Of a DNA stretch of 64,000 nt, positions 54,508 through 64,000 are shown one piece after another; position 1 is the stretch's first letter, and each line of letters begins with the position of its first letter. The stretch comes from Diphasiastrum complanatum (Eukaryota > Streptophyta > Lycopodiopsida > Lycopodiales > Lycopodiaceae): contig CM055100.1 of assembly GCA_029204225.1 (NCBI GenBank), positions 19,360,655-19,424,654 of the forward strand, in the 5' to 3' direction. A model generated the notes under the pieces. It saw only the letters and a list, made by a program, of their open reading frames with translations. It was not told where the DNA came from and did not search any database. A program made the position numbers and the translations under genes.

Positions 54508-54671
54508 ACCTTATGTTTCATGTATCTAGCTGCATAGAGAATCTAAATTTGATGTGATAGAGATTGTAGCTATGTGAGCTACTATTACTACCTTATGTTG
54601 TATCTAGCTACATAGAGAATCAACATTTGATGTGATAGAGATTGTAGCTATGTGAGCTACTAATACTATTG
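54508..54671. repeat. Tandem duplication, two 82-bp units
   Basis: Units start at 54508 and 54590 (accttatgtt(t/g)...). They share gatgtgatagagattgtagc and tatgtgagctacta. Confidence 0.9.
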
Positions 54672-54902
54672 TTGATGATGTATGACTTGTATGATGGAAG
54701 CCTGTCAATCACTATGAGGCTAGGTTGGAGCTCTTTGGCATCGATTTTGATTCCTAAAACGAATGAAAAAATTATCATCTATGTAAAAGGATGTAATCTT
54801 TCTCTATGATGTACCAAGAATCTAACCGATATAACCTCTCAAGTGAGATGTCTCCCATAGATATCATTAAAACATTAAATTGCTTATTCTTGTAGTCAAT
54901 GA

Positions 54903-57000
54903 AAGCGACATACTTTATTTTCCTGTCCCTTCACTACAAAGCCTTCAGGTTGATCCATGAACACTTCTTCTTCTAACTCACCATTTACAAAACCAGATTT
55001 CACATCCATCTAATGCAAAGGCCAACCAAAATGTGACTTGATCTTCGTAGCTCTCCCTAGCTAGATGATCCTGGAAAGTCATCCATGTCGCGGCTCTCCA
55101 ACAATCTCAAACCATTTAGGGAGCTTCCTGTCAGGTGATCGGCTTCTTGGTGAAAATGTATCCCACGGTACATCCTTCTCCTTGCGTTTGTCACCTGCAA
55201 CTTCAATCCTTCTTGCACCAAAAGGTTTGTCTCTACCTCTTTAACCTGTCTCTAGAGGTTGAGAAGTAGTATCTTGAGATGTATCCTCATGTTCATCACT
55301 TGGAAGGTCAATGAATGGATCATCATCAGGAGGTATCCTCACTATACCATCTTTCCCACTGGATGTGTCTATCTTCTCAGCATCCTCATCTTCATACATC
55401 TTGGATTCATCAAAGATAACATCACGACTTACATGGATTTTGTTTTCCACTGGATCAAAACATCTATAGCTCTTCACATGATCATCATATCCTAGGAATA
55501 TACACTTGATAGCTTTTACATCAAGTTTACGTCTCTCTTTCTTAGGAATGTGTACAAAGGCCTTACATCCAAAGATTCGCAAGTGGTTCACCTTTGGCTT
55601 CTTCTTTGTGAATGCTTCCTCAGGTGTTATCTTTTGTATGATAGTGGTAGAACTTCTATTTTGAAGATAGACAGACTGTCGTACTGCATGCTTCTGACCA
55701 AAAATCTTTTGGTAGTTTCATCTCAGCTAGCATAGATCTGGCACTTTCCACAATCGTACGATTCTTGCGCTCAACTACACCATTTAGAGTAGGAGTATGA
55801 GCTTGCGAAAATTGTCTTTTCATCCCACATTGATCACAAAGATCATTGAAGTCACTAGACTTGTACTCATCTCCACTATCTGATCTTAGGACTTTGATCT
55901 TCCTACCTGTCTGATTTTTTACCAATGCTTTGAAGCTCTTGAAATTGTCAAATGCATCCGATTTCTTCTTCAAGAAGTAGATCCACGTCCTACGTGACAT
56001 ATCATCAATAAAGGTCATGAAATAAAAGGCTTTACCTAAGGACATGGTCCTCATAGGCCCACATAAATCTGTCACATGATTCGCACATCGATTTCAAGTG
56101 GTCTTGTATAGTACTGGCAATCATGTTACCATCTCCAATTTTCTCATCAAACTGAGGCTTCCTAAGTTCAAGTGACCAAGCCTCTTATGCCACAACTCAG
56201 TTTGCGATGGAATGGATGATACGAGTCCATGTTGCCCCTTGATTGTAGCATTCAACCTATACAATTTTGTATTGGGCTCCCTTACTTCATCCACAATAGC
56301 TTTGAACTTTTGGTTCACATCCTTTATAAAGCAACGATCATGGGCAAATTCTACTTACAACTTTTTATCAGTAATGACTCCAACAGAAAGTAGATTTTTC
56401 TTCAAACCTGGTATGTAAAGTACCTCCCTGATCATCCTGCTTTTGCCATCAGGTAGTTGGATTGAAACGGTGCCTATCCCCTTGATCTTGCACACATCAC
56501 CATTTGCTTGTAAAATGGACGTTCCATTATCCAACACTTTCAAGCTACTGAACCAATTCTTGTTACCTGTCATGTGTCTTGTGGCTCCCGAGTCAATATA
56601 CCATGCTTGATCATCTTGATTAGATGACAATGCAGATATGAAGATGCTAGAGTTTTCAATCTCACCCTCATCGACAAGGTTATCTGCTTGCTTTGGTTTC
56701 CCCTTGCCTTGTTCCACCAGGAATTTGCGACATTCACTCTTCCAATAGCCCTTTTACCACAATGGTGATTTCGTCCTCCACCATCTTTCGTTTGCGGAAA
56801 GCATAACTGGAAAATATTGTGCGAGAGCCTTGAGAGGTAGATGCTTGATGATCCTCTCCTACTTCATCTTGGCTCAAGTCTGTGCCTTGGCTAGCATCTA
56901 GGCCTTGGTCCTAAAACTTGGACCCTGCTGCATCTTTGCCCTTGTCTTGGCTTGAACTTGTCTGTGCAACATCTAGTGCGGGTGGCGCTGGAATTGTCAT
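54903..57000 (-). pseudogene. Second copy of the first Copia family, inverted, deleted
   Basis: Read on the minus strand from about 56760: protease region (AWYIDSGATRHMTGNKNWF), GAG-pre-integrase (LNLGSLSLMRKLEMVT at 56160-56121, identical to the start of the window), integrase (56075-55656; FIDDMSRRTW, RSDSGDEYKS, GVVERKNRT), the linker (55591-55241, nearly identical to 660-1000 of copy 1), then a direct jump within RT that omits the equivalent of about 1198-1568. The copy ends at KGQENKVC (about 54935-54905), exactly where copy 1 reads TAG for CAG. A decayed zinc-knuckle region lies near 56750. RT core, RNase H and LTRs are absent. Confidence 0.88.
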
Positions 57001-58636
57001 CGGGGTCGACTATGGTTGTTGTGCCATGCGGTGCTGGCAAGCCTTGAGAGATTCGGAATAATTCTTAACATGGATAGCCGGTCACTCTAGTGTATATAGT
57101 TATTGGTTATGCCTTGTCATTCCGAGCTTGGCCTGTAAGTAATCAATAATCATATGAGGGACCAGAACTATAATTGGACATAGGAGCACTTGCATGGTGT
57201 TTGAATGCTATAATGCAAGAATAGGAGGTCAATTGCTATTCTAGGTTGCATGGGAATCCTAGGAGAAATATTCTCTCCTCATCAGAGAGAATATATACTA
57301 GTGGAAACTCGTCCATCTTCCTATTGGATTTTCAGATCCTAGTAGTCAAGAGCCCCTCCTCTCTTGCATTCATTTACCATAGCATGGTGGTGAAGTAGCT
57401 AGGGTATTGCCGAGACATTTCCTATTGGTTGGGTGGTTTTGTTCCACAGGTGTCCTTTTAGTTGCTTGCAACAAGATCTAGTCGTATCTTCACTAGGTGA
57501 TCCTTACAATGATGATGAAGTTGGATGATGGGCTATTGGATAAGAATCATCGTCGGATCCTTCATCCTCTTCTCTGATAGCATCTTCCATAGCTTCTTGC
57601 AATGTGGTGTACTGTTCTTGACATTTGAGCTCGCTTCTAATGCTTCATAGTAACCTCGCAAGGAACCACATGATTACCACATGATTGGGAGTCAGAGTTG
57701 TCTTGCATTCGGATCTTAGGTCACCAAATGGATGCGTTTCAATCCTAACATTAACTGACAAATGTCACTGTCTCACTAGAACTCAAGTTTGAGGCCTATT
57801 GACTATTCAAACTCGACATAAATTAGCTAACATGATTAGGCCTACCCACCACACGTGGGAACATGCTCCACACATGTGAGATTTACATATTTACATGAAA
57901 GTATAAACTAACCAAGCTAGAATTTGCGAAATCTTCACACAAGTGTCAGAAGGATGCCAACTTTAATTGTTTGCAAGGATTTATTAGATGATATTTTGTC
58001 AAATCTTATGGATAAAAGATGGAATAGTAAGACAAACGGAAATATAGATTGCATGATCAAAAAATCTTTAATGATTTTTCGTTATCATATTGAAAAGCAA
58101 ATGCTTAGTCTGACCTACAATTATCAAAGATAAAAAACAGTGGTGATACTCGGATACCACTAGATCAAGATTTATAAACAGATGGTCATACACAAAGAAA
58201 AAAAATAAACATTATATACAATTAGCATTTTCTAGCTATGATAGAGGCGGAGGAGCATGGGAGCGTTGACTATATTAGAACAGAATTGGTCTTACTACAG
58301 AATGATGACCTACCGAACTATTTCAAATTCATCGTCAACAGAAAACTTGTAAGTACTTGATGATTACAGCATGTTTACCTAATACTCAAATGAAAGTAAA
58401 ATAGTCTACAATGATAATGTACACCGATACTTTTGATTTTTTATTACAGATACAAAAGAGATAGGAGCTGACCACAAATTGCAAAGAGCTACCAACAACA
58501 ATCAATATTGTAGAAGAGCATTAAAATTAGATGCAACTTCTGATAAAATCATGTATAAAATCTTTATTCCAATAAAAGAGTGCTCTCTTTTGTCACTTAT
58601 TGAGGACTTTCTATTTTTTATGTCTACAATGTCATT
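57001..58636. other. Gene-free stretch
   Basis: The left part may be decayed Copia leader or gag. Otherwise no recognisable gene, element end or RNA gene. Confidence 0.35.
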
Positions 58637-58796
58637 TATATCAAATCTATACCTATGTCTATTTCATCTATTCTAAACAAAAATGGCATGCCAATAAGAT
58701 CAATGGCATCAAATATATCGTTCTCAAAATGAAGATATTGTTCAAAATCTATAAATGGAGTAGGCTTTGAAGGAGGAGGAGGAGCAACAATAGGGT
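58637..58796 (-). other. Coding-like minus-strand segment downstream of the H3-like relic
   Basis: Reads IVAPPPPSKPTPFIDFEQYL, then FENDIFDAIDLIGMPF, to a TAA. The composition is protein-like and it lies on the same strand as, and about 500 bases beyond, the histone-fold relic. It could be a further exon of that locus or unrelated. Confidence 0.25.
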
Positions 58797-59000
58797 GTCA
58801 AGAATTAGTTATGCGACGTCAAGCATTCACCATAAGCAATCACCACAAGAAGGCGGAAGAAGAACATGCACTATCACTCTATCACACTACCTCATATAAA
58901 ATGTAAAATGTACAAATAAACCCTGAACCCTGATAGAGAGAGAAAACCTACTAGTAGACTAATAGACTAGCCTACAGCTAATGACAGTTGGTCACAGTTG

Positions 59001-59351
59001 TCAACATAATGTACATCGTAAACAATAACAATGAAGTTTATCATTGATTTCTAACATAAGGTTGACAATGAAAGGCTGTGTCGTGGGTTGTGAAGAATTG
59101 TGAGGAGGAGGGTGGGCAAGAATAGGCTGTATAGTATCTACAAGATTATCCAAAATAGATGTGAAAGTATTTATAGTAGCCTGCAGTGAATTATCATCTA
59201 CAACTGCATCCTCTCTAGACGGTGAGGATTGATGAAGAGTCATCCTCCTAACCTTCTTGGGATTTGTAGTTGTGGACTTCTTACTCCTTTTTTGGGGCCT
59301 TCTACTTATGAGGCATTTTGGTAGAAAGATATGTCCTATCAAGGGGAGCAT
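59001..59351 (-). other. Basic open frame overlapping the end of the H3-like relic in another frame
   Basis: It starts at ATG 59351 and reads SRRPQKRSKKSTTTNPKKVR, then NTFTSILDNLVDTIQPIL and a Pro/Gln/Thr-rich end. Its nuclear-protein-like basic cluster suggests the H3-like frame may originally have continued here through a frameshift between about 59350 and 59300. Confidence 0.3.
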
Positions 59352-59683
59352 CCCTTGGTGCAGATGGTGCCCCTTTGTGTAATCTACAATATCTAATTTT
59401 CAGTCTATACAGAAGTTGGAAATCCTTTGGCATAATAGTTACCCGCTTAGCATGAATGGAAATAAAAAAAGAATCCTCAAGAGCTGCCTCCTGAAGGCAC
59501 TGTAATGCCGCAGGTGTAAACCTAACATATGATCTCAGATTTTCTTTAGTGATTTGGCGAATGGTGCGATAAAATGAGGCTCTGGGTATCAACATCTCAG
59601 TGGATCTCTGATATTTCCTAATCTCTTGTATCCACATACTTATGTTAGCTCTTCTACCTCCCCTTGGTGGACGTAGAGTTCTT
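59302..59683 (-). pseudogene. Histone H3-fold relic, CENH3-like features
   Basis: The minus-strand frame reads a basic tail (RRTLRPPRGGRRANISMW) followed by the histone fold: QEIRKYQRSTEMLIPRASFY (alpha-N/alpha-1), RTIRQITKENLRSYVRFTPA, ALQCLQEAALED (shortened alpha-2), then SIHAKRVTIMPKDFQLLYRL (loop 2 and alpha-3). IHAKRVTIMPKD is the hallmark of H3. LIP in place of the canonical LIRKLPF, DFQL in place of DIQL and a loop 1 one residue longer point toward CENH3. About seven residues of alpha-2 (around YLVGLFE) are missing, and there is no ATG upstream of W-I-Q within the open frame (TGA at 59754-59752). A plausible splice acceptor (CTTCCAG) lies at about 59690-59684. Canonical H3 genes would be far more conserved, so this is a CENH3-like gene fragment or a decayed H3 copy, perhaps carried by a mobile element. 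Confidence 0.7.
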
Positions 59684-59765
59684 CTGGAAGCAGGTCCGCG
59701 ACAATGGGAGAAAAGAAGTCCCTCTTGATCTATTTTACCCTGTCCATGGTATCAGTCAGGAGGGC

Positions 59766-60149
59766 GATATCGCTTATGTACGCGACATGAGGAGAATGGG
59801 AAGAGCGAATGTACTGTTTCTGTTTCACTTTTTCTTTCTTTTTTCGATTTTTGCAAATATCACTTATGTGCGTGACATTCATTCTATCTCACCGACCAAC
59901 TGCACCTTATGCACATAGAAGCGATATTAATCCCTATGTATTGCTATTTGATGTATATATTCTCTCGAATTTTACAGATATCGCTTTTGTGCGAGGTCCT
60001 TCTTTCCTCTCTAAGACCTACTACACCGCATGTGCACAGAAGCGATATTGGCCTTTAACACTCGTTATTTTTCATACATATTGATTTTGTGCATGCTACG
60101 ACTCACCTCCATTTGATGAACATCCCCTCTCTTGCACAAAATCGATATT
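59766..60149. ncRNA. Tandem array of three ~73-nt hairpins plus one orphan arm
   Basis: Hairpins at 59856-59928, 59977-60050 and 60077-60149 are each 73-74 nt long, with arms of about 17-19 bases. Left arms read ATATCACTTATGTGCG, ATATCGCTTTTGTGCG and ATATTGATTTTGTGCA; right-arm complements read ATATCGCTTCTATGTGCA, ATATCGCTTCTGTGCA and ATATCGATTTTGTGCA. A fourth left arm (ATATCGCTTATGTACG) at 59766 has no clear partner. The size is like microRNA-type precursors, but expression is unknown and ncRNA is only a working label; a hairpin-forming satellite or transposon end array is equally possible. Confidence 0.5.
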
Positions 60150-61271
60150 TGATGTTCTTAAATAACCAATGGCTTCTAGTTCCCGGTTTGATAGGGAAAG
60201 TTCCTTGTCAAAGTTTCTCTCTGAGTTTGGAATATCCGAGGATGTAGAGTACTTCAAGTTGATATTTTGTCCATTTTTGCATGTATTCTATACTGCACAA
60301 CAAAGTGCTGAGATTTTCAATTAGCATTATGTCAAATTTAGAAATTTAATCACCATTTCAATCCCCAAAGTCAACTTTCTTTTATGCGTTTCACACTTTA
60401 TCGATGTTTGATCGCGCTTGTTTACTCACTCTAATCATATTACGGACGTCTGCGACTTCTAGTTTTTGATCAGACGATGGCTGTCTTTGACGCCTGAGGA
60501 ACTCGCGATATCATACTGCTCTTTCCAATCTATTTCAGAACTAAACTTCATAATGAATCCATTTTTAGTAATACCACACACACACAAACCATTTCTAATC
60601 TCTTCGGTGGACTATACTCTCATTTTTGTGAGTATGAATTAATTTTTAAGATCCTATTGGGCAACTAGAACACTTAAAGCTGTGATTATATTTAGCATAA
60701 GCTTTTTATTAGATCTAGCAGCTGAACGGTAATGGGAGAGTTGTTTCGCAATATTCCTGCTCTCTTCTCCATTCGCGTTCTTCTATCTCCCTTGCCCCAT
60801 CACATATTAGGGCACCTCTGAACTTATCATACCCTAACCCTAACATCTACCCTAATAGGTCATTGGATCCACCCTAATATGGGGTCAAAATCTCAAGATC
60901 CAAAACAATGTTTTTAGCTCCTAGAATTTCTCTAGCTTATCTAAGCACACTTTGGCCTCATTTCAAAGATGCTATTGCAATGTAATATGAGGAATGAAGT
61001 GTTGGGAAAGCATCCTATGCTATTTGGCACGTGTGGCATCTATTTACATGGCCAATCTTGCCAATTACAATGCATGTGACCAAAATTAGTCAAGCTAGAA
61101 TTGTGAAATTTCAACATACTTTACTTGTTCTATCTCATGTTTGAGCAATTTCATATGAATGTGTGCAAATTGTCAAGATATGATGAAACTAGTTACATTG
61201 TTTTGCAACATTTTGTTGTTGGAGTTGTACTAGCATTCTTGGCTGGTCCTTCTGATGGAAATGAAGCTAAG
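60150..61271. other. Gene-free stretch
   Basis: No supported coding or RNA feature. The CCCTAACCCTAA-like words near 60833-60843 are too short to be called telomeric. Confidence 0.4.
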
Positions 61272-62885
61272 TGTTTTAAAGCTACCTTTACAAGCTTTAC
61301 TTCCGGCGCCACTGGCACCAGCATTGTCCCCGGCGCCAGCAGCGTCCCCTGCTGCTCACGGCGCCACTGTGACCATAATCCAGCTAGTGCCAAGTTCCTA
61401 TGGCTGAAAATCTTTGATCGGTTCTAGCGAAGTCCAGAGAGCTCAGATCGATGTGCAATCACCTCACATGATCTAGGCATGATTAAAGGAAGCCTGGGGA
61501 TCAATAAATTCTAGAGAGAGAAAATGACTTCTAGAGAGAGAAAAATGTGCTTTACCAGCCTGGGTAGAGTGCTTGGTATGAGGGGGGTGCCGAATCCCAC
61601 CAATACTATAGGGGAGTGCAGGTTGCGCCTCAGGGCGAGCTCCAACCAAGTCTCAGCCTCCCTTGCTGGAATGTTGTCCTGGCACTCGCCTTGGCATGCC
61701 AGCTCCCCGGAGACTAGGGTCGGTCACACACTTGAAATGTAACCTTCTCAGATCTATCAATAAAGTGGGATTTTTCCTCAAACTGACTCTGATTACCTTC
61801 TGGGTTTCAGTGTTCAGTAAAAGCGCCAGTTGTAAGGCCGCTTCAAAATTTTTAAGTTGGCACATAGCTGAGGGTCGTATCCCGGGACGCCAGCGGTATG
61901 CCATTGGGACCATTCGGTCCGTGGCGCCAGCAGTATGCTGTCGGGACCATTTGGTCCAGGAACTGGTTGTCTCCATATCTGTCATGGCTTGTGGTTCTGA
62001 GTGTTCCTTGTATGAACGTAAATGGGTTAAGCTCTTGGGGAACGGGCTCTAACCTGTCGACTGAGTTGGATGGCTTGCTTGGTTGGAAGTTACTTGTTTA
62101 TGGCTGTCCAGTCTGGCGTGGCGCCAGTTTGGCTTCCAACGCTCGTGACGAAGCTTTCAGTTGGTTAAGTCTGATGTAAGTCAGACCGCTTGCTTGGAAT
62201 GGATGTTACTCGTTTGTAACGAAGCTTCGAGTTGGTTAAGTTTGATGTATGTCGGACGGCTTGCTTGGAGGGAAGTCACCCACATCGGGACCCCGGATCT
62301 GGCATGGCGCCAGGTTGGCTCTCAATGTTGGTTTTCGGAACTTCAAGTTGGTTATGTTTGATTGTTATTGGCGAGTTGGCTACTTGTATGTCAAGTGGGT
62401 TTGGATGGCAAGAGTTGAAGGCTCGGAAGCTAAGTCGTGGTTCCCGGCTCCATTTGGGATGCCTACGCTACATGTGGTATTGGAGCCGACTGGGTTTTAC
62501 GTAAGCGATATAAAATCTACGCTTTTCCCAAACAAATTGATATTTTCAAGTTATGTAAGTTTTCAGTACAAAGAGCTGAGCCTCCGACTTGTGGTGTGCC
62601 AACTTCAATGTTAATAAAAAGTGGCCAATAAATTGAGTACTGTGCCAAGTAGCTTAAATGTATATATTTATTTTAATTGGGAGACACCTTTACTTTAATC
62701 TGACATCTGATGAGGACATCAGATTTTATAAAGGTGGGGTGGATGTTGTAAAGCTACCTTTACAAGCTTTACTTTCGGGGCCACTGGCGCCAGCATTGTC
62801 CCCGACGCCAGCAGCGCCCCTGCTGCTCTCGGCGCCACTGTGACCATAATCCAGCCGGCGCCAAGTTCCTATGGCTGAAAATCTT
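61272..62885 (+). mobile_element. Deleted copy of the non-autonomous LTR element
   Basis: Complete 5' LTR 61272-62472 (TGTTTTAAAGC to CTACA), a mutated primer site (TGGTATTGGAGCC, 62475-62487), then a jump straight to the last ~255 bases of the internal region (gggttttacgtaagcg...), the polypurine tract, and a second LTR starting at 62744. That second LTR is cut after about 140 bases. The internal deletion has a GG microhomology (cgactGG / ttcttGG). The LTR truncation joins repeat X through the shared word GAAAATCTT (62877-62885). Confidence 0.85.
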
Positions 62886-64000
62886 AGCCTCTCCAATAGC
62901 GTTTTGGGAATCTGGAATACCATGAGCGCGAACGTTAAGAGCTTTCTGTTCTCACAGATGGCCTTCAGTGAAAGTGGCTAAGATAAATGAAGATGACGGA
63001 GGAATAGTAGGAGATGAACCTTTGAGTACATCTGCCCATGATCGGACAGCCGTGTGATGCTCTTCCACTTGGGTGCTTGAAGCTGTTGGATCTTAGTTGA
63101 GGTAGATTGAGAAGACTCTTTGATTTTGACATCCGCAACCTCATTTTGATAGCCACAAATTCCTTCTTGAGTTCTTCAAAGGACACATCCAGGTTAAAAA
63201 AACAGAAAAGACACCATAATTTTTATTTAAGATGCATCAAAGTGTGTTTTGGTGCATCCACATTCCAAATCGAACGTTTCAGAATGCTAATTTTTAATTT
63301 TTTTTTAGAAAACCAATTTTTTTTTTAGAGCACTGTATAGCCTAAAAACAACCTAAATAGCAACATAAAATTTTTTTACAGATTGCCTAAACAATTTCAC
63401 ACAAAAAGAAAAAAAAAACAGTACAAATTTGTTTCTTTTGAAAAAAAATCAAAATTTTATATTATAGTCCACGTTCCGAGAAATCCTAATGGGATTTTCT
63501 GGAATGTATTCCGGATCGAAAAGGCATCTATGCAATGTCATAAATCCTATTTTTTTGGGAAAAAAACTATTAAATTTCTATAATGTATCTTCCAAAAAAC
63601 GCTAATGGGATATCTCATCTATAGTTCAACTTTGGAACATGAAGAGCATGTCGGGGATGTCGAGAGCCCCCGGTGCACGAGGATGAGTCGATGATGACTT
63701 TATAAATGGGCGATGATAAGTGATTGGTCGTGACTTGACAATGTGAGGTTACCTATGGAGATCAACTTTCAAGTTTCCTTACATTACTCTTTCCACACCC
63801 ATCTATACACTATACTCTCCATTCCTCACTCTATCCTCACCCATGCTCTTCTCACATGGTTTGTGACCCTCACTAATTCAACACATTTGCCTTCTATTGG
63901 CAATAACTGGAAGATGAAATTTTAGCTTGTACCATAGAATGGTGTCTTCTGTACCCCAGTGCCATATGACTTCGGGTCATTTAATGCTTTTCTTCTTTAA
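62876..64000 (-). repeat. Repeat X, copy 3, running off the window
   Basis: Matches 11150-12000 in order, with an extra ~360 bases at 63142-63505. On the minus strand it encodes FEELKKEFVAIKM followed, in another frame, by the SWADVLKGSS-type region. The extra block's right edge (GGGATTTTCTGGAATGTATTCCGGATC) resembles the hAT-type terminal words near 27140 and 20510, so it may be an element insertion or may have been lost from copy 1. Confidence 0.7.

Noticed and set aside
59302-59683. Insertion of a large DNA virus carrying a histone
   Set aside because: No other viral-type gene is visible around it; the fold resembles plant H3/CENH3 and a host-gene fragment is simpler.
60833-60850. Interstitial telomere repeat (ccctaacccta)
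   Set aside because: Fewer than two units; expected by chance in sequence of this size.

Overview
The window looks like nuclear DNA from a plant with a large, transposon-filled genome. GT-AG introns reach 11 kb, dinucleotide microsatellites are frequent, and Copia, Ty3, LINE, SINE and hAT relics surround a few conserved plant genes. The plant-only families (a conserved plastid-type protein, DUF1005, DUF1685) place it in land plants. The divergence of these proteins and the intron sizes make a fern or other non-seed plant my best guess, but the sequence does not prove it.

Three host genes can be modelled with consistent splice phases. (1) A nine-exon gene on the + strand, 7535-31104, encodes a predicted plastid-targeted protein of 435 aa and unknown function. 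Introns 2 (11.3 kb), 5 (5.8 kb) and 6 (4.3 kb) are swollen by transposons. (2) A two-exon DUF1005 gene (the family that includes ASG1) lies on the - strand, 36376-38085. (3) A two-exon DUF1685 gene lies on the - strand, 51119-52843. Two less secure coding loci are an unrecognised coiled-coil gene relic at 3279-4545 with a decayed tandem paralogue at 5640-6290, and a degenerate histone-H3-fold relic with CENH3-like features at 59302-59683 (- strand).

Layout: 1-3200 end of a Copia element with one in-frame TAG; 3.2-6.3 kb duplicated unknown gene; 7.5-31.1 kb the nine-exon gene. Its intron 2 holds a LINE relic, a Copia 3' end, repeat X and a recombinant non-autonomous LTR element. Its intron 5 holds an hAT element with a Ty3 fragment nested inside. 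Its intron 6 holds a probable hAT-related MITE and a Copia relic. Then 31.1-36.2 kb mostly featureless with microsatellites; 36.2-38.1 kb a SINE and the DUF1005 gene; 39-41 kb tandem duplications and SSRs; 41.7-48.6 kb LTR-element and Copia remains; 50.6 kb a minisatellite; 51.1-52.8 kb the DUF1685 gene; 54.9-57 kb a second, inverted copy of the first Copia family; 59.3-60.15 kb the histone-like relic beside a tandem array of hairpins; 61.3-64 kb another copy of the LTR element joined to repeat X.

The items most worth follow-up are the array of three 73-74-nt hairpins next to the H3-like relic, five evenly spaced small hairpins just after the primer-binding site of the non-autonomous LTR element, an ~85-bp tRNA-like SINE present twice with perfect 14-15-bp target duplications, evidence that the 12-16.8 kb LTR element is an inter-element recombinant, and the unrecognised duplicated gene at 3.3-6.3 kb.
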